The notes under the pieces were generated by a model. It was not told the origin of the DNA, made no database searches, and saw only the letters and a program-made list of their open reading frames with translations. From NCBI RefSeq assembly GCF_047948215.1, contig NC_134456.1:79784515-79848514 (forward strand): 64,000 bases of DNA, in the 5' to 3' direction. The stretch comes from Lycorma delicatula. Taxonomy: Eukaryota; Arthropoda; Insecta; Hemiptera; Fulgoridae. Made by a program: the position numbers and the translations under genes. Position 1 is the first letter of the stretch. Each line of letters begins with the position of its first letter. Below, piece by piece: positions 20,345-32,200 of this stretch.

Positions 20345-20450
20345 TAGCTGATTAGAGATAACTTTTTATAATGTGTGGGAAATGTCAAACTTGACTGTGA
20401 TTCGAACCCAAGACTTTCTGAAAGTTAAAGACTTTGTCATAAAAGTAAAC
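20345..20450 (-). repeat. SINE family B, worn remnant
   Basis: The complement keeps the B-box area (GTGATTCGAACCCAAGACTTT on the plus strand, in part) and the GTGGGAAATGTCAA spacer. Confidence 0.5.
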
Positions 20451-21469
20451 TTATGTTTAACTCTAGCCGGCTAGGTAATTTGAATTAACAGCTATTTAAT
20501 TATTCATAGAAAGTGATCGCTACGAAAGTTATGTATATTGCCTATTTATAATAATTGTGGTAGAAAAATTCCATGTTAAATACTGCAATATCTTGATACC
20601 AGTTAACTTGATTAATAAATAAAATAAAATTCCATCCTTTTTTCATAATTTTGCATTCTGCAGTTATATATAAATCTTACAGAATATTAATTGATCAGCG
20701 GCCTGAAGTAATATTACTACACGAAAAATAACGTTGTAAAATATGACGCAGTCTCAGTTTTAGCTTTACTGATCGCCCATAATGGAGTTATCTGGATTAA
20801 TTTGTGCCTAAACTCTAGTTAGATTTCAATAAAAATGTTGTTAAAAGAATCAGTCGTATGATCCAGCATATCTTAAGTTTTAAACAAATATGTTTTAAGC
20901 TGTACAAACAAATACATGTTTACAAGAATTTTTTTATTTATATTTGACGATAAATTTCATTTTATACTGAATTCTTCTATAAATAATGTAGATACGTAAT
21001 TTTATTGTTTCGGGTTGGCACAGAAATGATGGCAGTAAAAATAAAAAACATCCTTTTTTTAAATATTACATTTTTAATGAAATTTTATTGGATAAATAGT
21101 TAATCAATACTATTTTTTTGTATATTTAGTAAATTTTAAAGCATTTTTGAGATAAGGTAAAAAATAAAACTTGTTAGTATAGTAATACAGCTTTGTCTAA
21201 TTTCGCATCTCTCCCCAACATAATAAAAAACATTTTCATATCAAAAAAATTAAGCCAGTGAATAGATTTTATTTAAGAATGATAACATTATAAATGTAGT
21301 ATGATCCTATCTTTACTACATAAACAAATATTACAAAAATATTTTAAATAATAAAAAAAGTTGACAACACAGTTATTTCTGATGCACGGCTTACACTCAC
21401 AATTTAAAATATTTGTAATTTTATTTAAATATAATATTTTTCCGTTTATTTAATTCAGTGATTATAATT
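20451..21469. other. AT-rich intergenic sequence
   Basis: No gene or strong repeat is seen. Confidence 0.5.
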
Positions 21470-21980
21470 AAAACGCTCGCGTATATCGTATTTAATTCGC
21501 GCAGTTGTAGCGGTACTAACGGCGACGGTCGGCACTAACAAAAATAATGTAATTTCACAACTTACTTAGAACAAAATTCACTTGTACGGTCGGCAGATTG
21601 GTGTAAACGTGAGGCTTAACTCACCAGGTACCGAGTTAACCAGGCGATCGAATTTGAGACCCAGACAATCCCAATTACTTTTTTACACTTTAAATTTTAT
21701 TACTCATTTATTTAATTCTCCCGCTCACCTGTGACGTCACAACATAGCAGGCGACTACAACGGCTTTTCGTTAGTTCTACCAAACCTTTGAATTATTAAC
21801 TAAATTAAACAACATAAATAATTAATATTTAACATGTAAAAAATAATTTGGTTGGCAACCTTGTAGAATTTCAAATTTCCCGGTCCAAGAGGACGAGGGA
21901 AAAGGGAACTGCTCTCAGGAATAAAAAGGAAATTCCAAGATGGCGGACTGCGACACTAGTGCTTCTTGTGGTGTACAGGG
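21470..21980 (+). promoter_or_regulatory. CpG-containing stretch, candidate promoter/first exon of the MADD gene
   Basis: GC content and CpG number rise locally (AACGCTCGCGTATATCGT, AACGGCGACGGTCGGC near 21470-21535). At about 21936 there is CCAAGATGGCGGACTGCGAC; AAGATGGCGG is the core of a promoter element bound by YY1/Pho-type factors in animals. Downstream of it CpG becomes scarce, as expected at a transcription start in a species with gene-body methylation. No TATA box or splice-linked exon can be proved. Alternatively it is part of a transposon, because the repeat at 22361-22458 is close by. Confidence 0.35.
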
Positions 21981-22360
21981 TGTACTATTGACACAGTATA
22001 CCCACTTAGCCACTAGTTTAGAGAATTTTTTGGGGTGGGAGTGCGATTTTGCAGACTTTTTTTTGCAAATATTATTATTTTTTAATTAAAAAATGTGCCT
22101 AAGAAAAATATGACCTTAATTAAGTGAAATCTCAAGATACTGAGAGTGACCTTGCTCTACAGACTCACCCCCCTTGACCTTTTAAGTTGAAAATTTAATG
22201 GCATCAATATATAGAAATAATCTGACAAAGTTTGATCAAAGTCAGTCTTGTAGTTCTGCTGATATAAGGTAATTTAGTGGCCAACACCGATCACACACAC
22301 ATACATACAAACATTAACATCCAGAAATTTTCCATCCAGTTTTTTGGGTTCCTTAGGTGT

Positions 22361-22458
22361 CCAAAAATCAAGATCCAGTGAAAACCGCATATGCCCAAAT
22401 TGGACTGATTACAATACTTTCCCTCTAAAGCTATAGTTCTGCTATAGGGCTGTCTAGA
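22361..22458 (-). repeat. Interspersed repeat, copy 2 (paired with 6411-6506)
   Basis: Reverse complement of the 6.4-kb copy. The family may extend left to about 22000 here (a GTTTGATCAAAGTCAGTCTT and CCAACACCGATCACACAC region), which is absent at 6.4 kb. Confidence 0.75.
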
Positions 22459-24572
22459 CGAGAAAGTAAAAATATATGATAATTAACACAGAAATTAATT
22501 CTTTACTTTAGAAATGATTTTACATGTTATAAGTTGTTTATAATTTTTAAATTCACTAGCAGGATGGTTTAATTAATCGGTATATTTTGTAGTATTAATT
22601 TTATGTTTAACTGGATTATCATTTTTGTTGCAGTAAATAAATATTTTCTCCTTTGTATAAACCTGATTTTTTTGGCTAGAATGTTATTAATTTTTTTTTT
22701 AACTTGTTTTTTGTTTTAATATCATGAAGGAAAGGGGATAAAGTTAATTATTTATGTCAAGGGTATAAAGAAAGAGCAATTGAGGGCACCTGTACATAAT
22801 TTAGAAGGGTGCTGACGTTGTTAGTGTATTATTGGTGGTAGAGCTGACATTGTAAAATGAATCCTGCCTATCATAAATGAACCACTCTAAACCAGCCTCC
22901 TTCTCTAATATCTTGTACTGACCTGGCTTACTACAAAATATTGTACCGACCTATTTCGGTTTAATATACGAGAAATATGATGATATGATACATGCTGTGA
23001 TAAATTTCTTTGTGTCTCCTGTTATTAAATACTTTCATTCTAATAGACGCTAGTTATGTTATTCTTTTTTAATTATAATTTTTAAAAAAAGACTGCCATT
23101 TAAAGGAATAGCTCATGTATATGTTTTATGTTTAAACCTTTTTAATAACAAGTTACCCTGCCCTTTAATCAGAACTTTAATGTTTATTTATATTTTGATG
23201 TTTACTACATGTCGTGTTATAAAAATAACATTGCATTTGCATATAAATGTACTGTATCCTAGAGATACGTAATATACTGATGGGGTGGGTGTTGTAGCAG
23301 CAAACTAGCTCAGCCGGAGCACAGGCTTATTGATCCAAAGAATAAGGTCATTCTAGGCGTGATCCCCACCATGTTTCCAGTTCTGTAGATTTCCTAGTCT
23401 CATCTTTATTTGTTGGATAAGTTTTATAATACTTTGCTGATTTTTTTTTTTTTTTTATATATTTTCATACATAAATATTAGATATATTACTATATATATA
23501 TATGTATGTATGATGTAATTTAAAAAAATCATTTTTATATTTCAATTTTCTCTACATTTAAAAAAAAAATCTGTAATTTTAGTGGGTTTTTTAAAGTTAA
23601 TAGTAAATCTGTAAATCTTTATTCCTGATTTATAAATAAGTTCATAATGTATCACAGACTTGTGAATTAGTATCTATAAAGAAAAGCTTCGTATTAAAAA
23701 TAAGCTTTAATGTTTTGTTCTTAGTCTTAATACATTGTTTATATATGTTAGTTCAACATATCTAGTCAAGTAGTTAATTTTGTTTTCTTAAACTCATTAT
23801 TTATGGGTCAGTCAAATATTTATAGATGTAAATTGAATTTTTTATGGTGATCTCATATCTCTTTTCTGGTGTATAAAAAAAACTTACGTTTACACATTTT
23901 TTCAGTTTAACTTATTTCTTAGCCATCCTGAATTTTTATCTCATATTAATTTCAATGATGTATTCATCATCATTTTTTATTTATACTAGGAAACAGGTGG
24001 ACTTCTGGCCTGCCATGAGAGTTAAATTATATATTTCATTACACATGATTTTGTTGAATGTTTTTCCCAGTTGCAACTTATTACCATGAATTTAGCATAC
24101 TAACAACAACAAAAACTTTTACAATGAAAAGCTTCAATATCCTGAACATTTTTAGCTGTTTCTTGAGTTGTGATTTTTTAACATAGCTCTAATCCCCAAT
24201 CTTTTCCTTTATATCCCCAAAACAATAATATAATTTTAGGTAAATCATTCGTATCAAGAAGTAAAAATTGTTTGAACGAATGAACTTCGGGCATACCATC
24301 ATTGGTCCGCTCTCTGACAATGGCAGCTAAAATAAAAATGTGAGCACATACACAACAAACAAACAAAGAAACCCACACACATCCTTTTTTATATGTAGAG
24401 TATTCATCAGTTTGTGCAATGTGAACTTTGTTTAGAACTTTAATCTCCAAACTTTTTATTTTTTGAAACTTCATAAATAAATGTTGACCAAATATATTAT
24501 TTGACTGCGTACTAAAGGAGTTTTCATACTTTTTTTTTTTGGACAAATACTATTAATAATGGTACAAGTAAA

Positions 24573-24596
24573 AACTTCTATTAATTAATAGAAGTT
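24573..24596. repeat. 24-bp perfect palindrome
   Basis: AACTTCTATTAA followed directly by its reverse complement, without a loop. Confidence 0.95.
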
Positions 24597-25167
24597 CTAG
24601 AATTAATAGGATTAATTCAAATAGATCTTCTGGAAGTATAATTTTCAAATAATTTTAAATGTAAATTGCTAATAATTTTTATATTTTAATCATGTTGTGA
24701 TTAATCAAAATTTTGTTATTGGCAAATGAATATTTTGAGAAATTAAATTTGTAAAGTTTTGAATCGTAAATATTTTTACCTTTAACTGTAAAACCTGTGA
24801 TGGATTTAGTCAAGAGTGGGATGAAAGATTTATAAAAGAATATGTGCAAAAAACCCTAATGAAAAAAGAAAAAGAAATATGTTTAAACTATATGAAATTC
24901 TGTATGGTGAATAAACCAAACTAGCGGTTCCTAGTTGTTCATAATATAATTAAATAAAATTGTAACTTGTATAAATTTACATTTTATTTAATAGTCTATT
25001 GATAAATTACTTTTTTATTTTTTCATAAAAAAATAAGACATCCTTGAAAAAGTCTAGAACTGTCTACATGCCATCTAGAATTTTGAGTTCTGCAGGACTA
25101 CATTTTGTTTTAGTTTTATTTTAATTTCAAATGAATTTCCAGATCATACTTACTAATATTATATAAT

Positions 25168-25195
25168 TTACCATGACTCCGAAGGGTCATGGTAA
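25168..25195. repeat. Short hairpin
   Basis: TTACCATGAC pairs with GTCATGGTAA around a TCCGAAGG loop, which may pair partly as well. Confidence 0.85.
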
Positions 25196-25908
25196 ACAAA
25201 ATCTACTTACTAATAGTGAAGTATGTAATTTCAGATTTATAACTTAAGCATTTATTGACATTTTTTGTGAACAAAGATTATTATTTTAAAATTATATTTT
25301 TCATCACTCTTCCTGAAAACTTGTTTTTCAGTCATGCCCAATACAATATGATGGACATTTAAAATTGATACTAAATTATTGAATTAAAGTTATACTTATT
25401 GTGAAAGACTTGTTATTTGTGTAATGTTTTGTTTTTCTTTTATATGTCTGTTTTTTATTTTATTTTTTATCCGTCCTTTATAATGTAGAAATTATTGATG
25501 GCTTATAAAATATATAGATGCAATTAAAGTTGTGAAGACTTAATATAATTTTGCATAATTATAAATTTCTCACTTTAGGTTTGTAAAATCAGTCCCATTT
25601 ACAAGAAAGTTGAAATGTATGTACTTTCATCGGTTTGATTTGTGTTATTGTTTGCATAATATTGTATCAATAGTATAATGAAGTTCATGGATAAATGTGT
25701 ACTATTCCTTTACTAGGTTAACATAGTAAAATTTCATTCAAATCTTATCATCTTTTACTGCACATCCTGTTAATATTTTTTTTCATATCTTTTTGCTCTC
25801 ATTCGATCGAAATTAAAGCAAATGTATCTAAATGTTTTTTTTTTGTTTCGTTATTTTATTTTAGTTATATTTACTAATTAGAACTAATTAGTTTTTCTTT
25901 TGTTAAAG

Positions 25909-26103
25909 GTTGATGAAGGTGTGAAGAATGTCAGGAATAAAGGATGAGATGGAAAAACGAGACACAGGATTTGCTCGAAGACCGACTGCTTTTGATGACC
26001 AGTCCCATATTACATAATTCTGAAAATGGGCACTACCTGATGTGTCGTAATAGACTTTGTAACAGTGAATTTTTTGTTCTTTTTAATACTATTTATTACA
26101 AAG
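25909..26103 (+). other. Putative 5' untranslated part of the first coding exon
   Basis: A pyrimidine-rich tract and AG at 25907-25908 look like a splice acceptor, so a 5' untranslated segment could begin at 25909 and run into the start codon at 26104. An in-frame stop (TGA, 26038-26040) lies upstream of the start. Transcript data would be needed to confirm it. Confidence 0.4.
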
Positions 26104-26214
26104 ATGTGCGATATTCAAAAAAAATTCTTATGCCCGCGTCTTGTGGACTATTTAGCAATTGTTGGGGCACGACCTTCGACATCAAGATCGGCAAATAGTG
26201 CTTCAACAAGACAG
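26104..26214 (+). CDS. MADD: MADD coding exon 1
   Basis: 37 codons, phase 0 at the end. [20 protein letters not shown] opens the uDENN domain; [14 protein letters not shown] is the family's conserved start. A non-ATG extension upstream in frame begins with hydrophobic residues and is unlikely to be used. Donor GT at 26215. Confidence 0.93.
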
Positions 26215-29200
26215 GTAAATTGTATAAATTTTTTTTTCTATGTTTGTCCTGAATTTAAAAAAACAATCATGTAATTTTAATTTAGTATTATAACCTCTTA
26301 TAAATATACCTTAATAAAAAAGATGAGATGGTGGAAACATTATTAGTTCTGCCTGAAGAAAACTGTCAGTGAAATCTTTATATCATATTTTTCTAACCTA
26401 AACTTTGGTTTTCATATTCTTGTAGTATTCATAGTATATTTATAATATTCTTGTGTATTCATAATTTTTCTTTCTTCAAATTTGTTAACATCCCTTACTC
26501 TGTATTTTTTTTCAGCACCTTTCTTTCTGTTATTACTATCACCAAAAAGTGGTGAAATAGAAGTGTCTGCCTTTTATCTAGAAGTTTTAAATCCTGGTCA
26601 GGTTTGGCATTTTTTCATATGCTTAAAAAATTATTAATTATACAGAAGGAGGGGAGTAGCTGTAATTGAGTTTAGCCTGTAGTTACTGGGGGAATAAGTA
26701 ATTTTTTTTTAATATTATACCACCTCACATGTGCTTTTCATGTGTTTTAATGAGAAAGATGAGATGATGAATGAAACAATAGATGAAAAAAGTCACTCTT
26801 TCCAGGAATCAAATGTGAGACCAAGTGATCTAGAAGCCATCATGGCGTGCTAATATTTACATTATTTAGTCAGCCAAAGTTTCATCTTTTAAAGATTTTC
26901 TATTTTCCATTTATTTCTTTTCCTTTTGGTATGCAACATATTTTTTTATTTTAATGCTTCTATATTATTTACTTTTTGACTATTCACTCCTTTTACATCC
27001 CCCTTCACACCCATAACTTAAAATTTATAAATATTTCTCCCTTTATTTCTCAAATTTATATGGATAAAATTTTAATGTGATCGAGCCTTCAACCCTTTAG
27101 GGTTCAGGCCAACTTTGCCTAAATTCATTTAACCGTTTGTTTATAAAACACTCCCATACAAAGTCAAAAAATCCACCCCAAAATCACACCAAATGACTTC
27201 ATGCTCGCACCTTCATACAACTTTGATGTAAATAAAGCCAAACTTAATAACTTTTTCTCAACACTAAATTATATCCTCATGACTGAAAACATCTTTGCCC
27301 TAAGTGATACCCTCCTACCTAATTACTACAAAAAAATCAACCCTAAAAACTGACTATATCTCCGAGATCTGAATTCTGATTTCAAACTCTGGACTTTTGC
27401 TATGATAATTAAAAGATATATAAAAAATGCTAATCTTTGCTGGGAATGATGTCTTGTCATGTATGTTTTTTTTTTTGTTTTTAATTCATATATGCATGTA
27501 CAATATTTATTTTCTACTTGGAATTGATGATGGTTCAGAATTACATTTTCATTGCAGTATCTTAATGAATTTAAAGAATACCACCTTACTCATACCTGAT
27601 CTGTGTTGTAAGTCATGCATAAAAAACTCTTTAAGAAAGGAAATTCAAATAACAAACCATGTGACATGTTGAATTCTGATTTATTCAGTTGCGTGTTATG
27701 ACCTGACCTCACCTGAATATCTTCAGTTGCATGTTATGACCTGAAAGTTCTGTTTTTTAACAATTCAAGTAAAAAGTGTTTGTATCTTAGACATGAAGAA
27801 ATAGGATACTTTGTTGATGATGACTAGATTTACAGTTCAGTGAAAAGGATTTGTTTAAGTAATGGGCATCTGAATATTTTTAATTCGTATTTAAAAGCTT
27901 GTTAAATTTACAGAAAGTGTGTAAATTTTTTTGAATTGATGTTGAAAAGTTGGAAAAACTACAATCTTCAAGAAGTTGCTGAGGCAAATAGTTCAACCTT
28001 CATGAATTAATATTTAACATTTTTAGTGATCAGCTGTATTGTAATATTTACATCCACATTCAATTTTAGATGTAGTTATTTAACTTTGGATTTAAGTACC
28101 TATTTACTATGGTACAATTTGATGTTATGGATTTCAATCAACACCCCTATTTAAGAGTAGTCAGCCTTAATCTGGGCAAGACCATCACCGAACTGCAATT
28201 AGAGTAATAACAAATGTTAATGTAATGAAATCGTACATATTAAACCTTTGTATGTACATTGCACGTATTTAATTATGAAAAAAGTAGTTGGATTCATCTT
28301 ATTATTATGCTGCCACTTTTTTATTCATCATTATCAAATAAATACTATTTTAAACATTTTTGTCGTTTCTTACAATCTGCTTAATTTAAAACCGTTTAAT
28401 CATGATTGAACAGCGTGTATTAACAGAATATGAATTACAAATATGAATTTAAATTTATATTTAACTGATGGTTCTCCTCAATGCAATAGACATGCTTTTT
28501 GTAAGGATGGTTCTTTTTGATGAATTTTTTTTTTTTTTTTTTTATTAATACGGTAGACCCTGAAATTTTATTTGTAAATTGATTTCAGTACCTTTGCTTA
28601 AGTTCATCACACAACTTATTGCCTATTTGTAAACTTTTGACTAGAAATATTAAGATTCTTTTCTGTAATTATTGAACATTTTAAACAATTTTTGTGGCTT
28701 ATATTTTGTTATACTACGTATATTTTACACAGTTTTTGAATTTGTATTAATATTAATAATTTATATTAATTTTGCATTACATTTATCTAATTTTTGGGTT
28801 AAACAATTGAATTTAAAAACAGCAAAAGTAATGATTATGCCATTTGTTTTATGATATTTAAAAGAAATACTGATCGTGAAAAAAAAATCAATTTTATCCA
28901 GGCACCTGAACTACTGAGACGGTATCCGGCAGAAGATCACAAGGACTTTCCTCTACCTTTAGATATGGTGTACTTCTGTCAACCAGAAGGTTGCATATCT
29001 GTTGGTCCGAGGCGAACTGCTCTACGAGAAGCCACGTCTTTTGTTTTCACATTAACAGAAAAGGATTCAGGTAATATTATTTCTTAATTTATTTCAGCTA
29101 TTAGAATCTCTTAAACATGTCCTTCCGACTTCTGAGGTGGAGTGGTAGTATCTCAGCCTTTCATTCAGAAGGTCCTGTGTTTAAATCCTGGTGGCCAGGC

Positions 29201-32200
29201 ATGGCATTTTTCATTACACTACAAAGCTTACACTTCATAATCTGATGTCACGCTTTATGTTTTGGCTTTGACAAAATCGATTAGAATAGTGAAAAAAGTA
29301 TCATTTCAGATCCATGTAATTATTGATTCAGTAGCAGTTAGTACAGTAATTTTACATTAATATTAAAATAAGACAAGATTTTTTTTTAAACATACCATAA
29401 GACTTATCTGATTAAAACCAAAATAATAAATATTAATTTTTTTTTGGTGTATGAGCGTTTTAGGTATAGATTAATGAATTAAGGTATGTTCATGATTATT
29501 TACAAACAATTTCATGTGAATGTAAATGAACATGTTAACACAAGTAGAAAATATGAAGAATAATTATATAACAGTTACAGATTAGTACAAGGATTATTGG
29601 CCAGGTCAGAAAAAAACAAAGAGACTTAGTTTTGTAGATGATATAAATTAACAGTTTTAAACACCATTTTCAAAAAATGTGATTGTATTTATTAGAATTT
29701 ATAAGATTAGGCCTGGAGGTACAGGAAGGGATCAGATAGAATATATAAAGATTAAGTAGCGATTTTGAAACTAAATTACGGAGTGAAACATATCCATTAA
29801 CAGAAATTGATTTGTTCACAATTTAATTGTAATTAATGTATAAGCAATTGAAGACAAATAACTGGAATAAAAAATTATGTAAAGGAAGATTGTTAGGAAT
29901 GTAAAATTTAAAACAACCTGTAAGTATATTAGTCTAAGTACTAAAGCAAAAATATTAAATTCAATAGAAAAATAATGGATAAATGTAAAAATGAAGTAAT
30001 AAGGCAAAGAAAAGATAGTTAACATTTATTAAAGTAATAGTTGGTAGAAATCTCTTAATTAGAAGCTATGGATGATGGATGCAAAAATCGTAAAAGAGAA
30101 GATAAAAATTTGCATCAACGTAGAAGAAATGAAATTAGAATGTGCAAAGTAGCAAAGGAGGACTAATTGAATGATATAGTAATGATGTAGAAAATAAAAT
30201 AATTATTAAAAATTAATAATTCATTAAGAATTAGATTGAGCATTTTCTTAATTAATTATGAACATTATAGTAATGTGGTTTATAAAAAAAGAACATTTTG
30301 GGAAAATAAATTCGAAATAAATACTGATATCATAGAAATAAATGGTAAATTAATTTCAGAGAAAGAGAGAGCTAATATGAATACATAGGGTTACAATCTT
30401 TCTATTTTTTCACTCTGTAGATGAGGAGGTAAAAAATTATCAATCTGCAGTGCTTGAAGAGGAAAATAGATTGATGATGTTTTCTAAGAAGTCAGTACTG
30501 TGATCTGAATTTGACAAGGCTTTAAATATTTAAAAAAGGACGAACGTATAGGGATTAGTGCTATATCATCTGAATTACTATGCTGTTTGGGTGTGATTGG
30601 ATTGAATGGGCTGCATATACCAGTTTGCATTATTTTTACAAAGCTGAAAGAATTTATCCAAATATTATTATAATCATTATTTTTACCATAGCAAAGAAAG
30701 CAGGAGTAGATATGTGTAAGAACTGCTGCAATATAGTTTTAATATTTCACTCTTCCAAATTATTACTAAGAATAATTTGTACAGAAAATCTGTGTCAATG
30801 TGGGAGCATTTTGGATCTCAAGTTAATTTTAGAAGAAAGGTTGAAAAAATGAAGGTTCACCATTTTGTAATATATAATGGAATAGAATTTTTAAATTTTA
30901 GGAAAAATATAAGTGGAACTGATATATGAAGAAAAGAGTGTTATTTTAATTTGTACTAGACATGGATATCTGTAATGAAAGAAGATTGAATAAGTAGACT
31001 CGCTGGCACATATGTTGGCCCAGGGACTGAAATCCTATGTACTAGCATTTTGCATGCATTGGCCCTTGTTACAAGCAAACTAAAAAAATTATCATTTTCT
31101 ATATGTCTTTTGTGGTATGGTAATATATAAAAAACAGGTTTCATAAGCTTGCTGTAGCATATGTAATTACTGAGTTTCTAAATTATATATTGATGTTGTG
31201 ATGTAGGCCTACTTCCTGTTGTATAGCAACTAATACATGGCTAATGTGCTATTTATGAATTGTTGTAAACATAACATGCAATTCTAAGAATTTCATTTAC
31301 TTATTTTTAATCAACCTCTAACATTGCACTGTGAAGAATCATATGTAAAGTAGTTCATAGTCAGGAGAGAGAATTTGTATTCAATGTTTACAATATTTTT
31401 TTACAAAACAATGTCGGAACCAGAATAGTGAGGAAAACTGAAGTGCTGAATACAGTTGTTTAAGCAACAAAAGTATCAACATGAACGGACCAAAGAATTA
31501 CTTATTAATACACATTATTACTTATTAATACACATGCATGCGCATGTGCGAGTGCATGCCCCACGTACACAGACATGCCATCTGTATTACTGCATGGAGG
31601 AACAGGGAGGGCAGTTAATATGAGGTCAGAAGCAATAATATTTTTTAACTGAAATAATTTTATTAGGAGGTATTTTTAATTCATGTGATTATAGGATTTA
31701 AAAAAAAATAAATTATAGAATTAAGTATACATGAAAAGTAATTAAATTTAAAACTGTTAATTACTTAAATAAAAATTTTCAAGAGTGTTTAATTATAGTA
31801 CAACATAAAGTTTAATTAAAAAAAGTATTTGGAAAATTTGAACAATTAATTTTTAACATTTTTAATTAACATAATGACATTTGTGACCGGCATTTTGGTT
31901 TAAATTGTCAGAATTTATTTTTTTTTATAATGTTTTGCCTGTCTTACAAAGACCTTTAAAATAATGTATCATATGACCGTATGACTTACTTTTCAGCCAC
32001 CAGCCATCTGGTGTGTATATGAGCATGCGTGTGTTAAAATTATTAATTAGTATTTTGAATAATAAATGGACTGGTAATTAAGTATTTATGTACTTATTAA
32101 TAAAAGCTAGTGTTATGCATAGTCACTTCTACATCTATTGTTAACGTATTACTGCAGAAAATTGATTGAAGGTGTAATTTTTCATTTATACTATACTCAT

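Larger units (their letters stand above)
22459..25908. other. CpG-poor sequence upstream of the first coding exon, probably MADD first intron or 5' flank
   Basis: No host exon is recognised. It contains a possible tRNA-like SINE remnant (23290-23380), a 24-bp perfect palindrome (24573-24596), a hairpin (25168-25195) and one 122-codon minus-strand frame (24178-24546) with no motif I recognise. Confidence 0.5.

Noticed and set aside
25944..26198. 84-codon frame overlapping MADD exon 1
   Set aside because: It is out of frame with the conserved MADD protein and carries no motif.
27090..27370. C-rich segment as a coding exon or LINE endonuclease
   Set aside because: One frame hints at a LINE-like phrase ([16 protein letters not shown]), but this is too weak to call.
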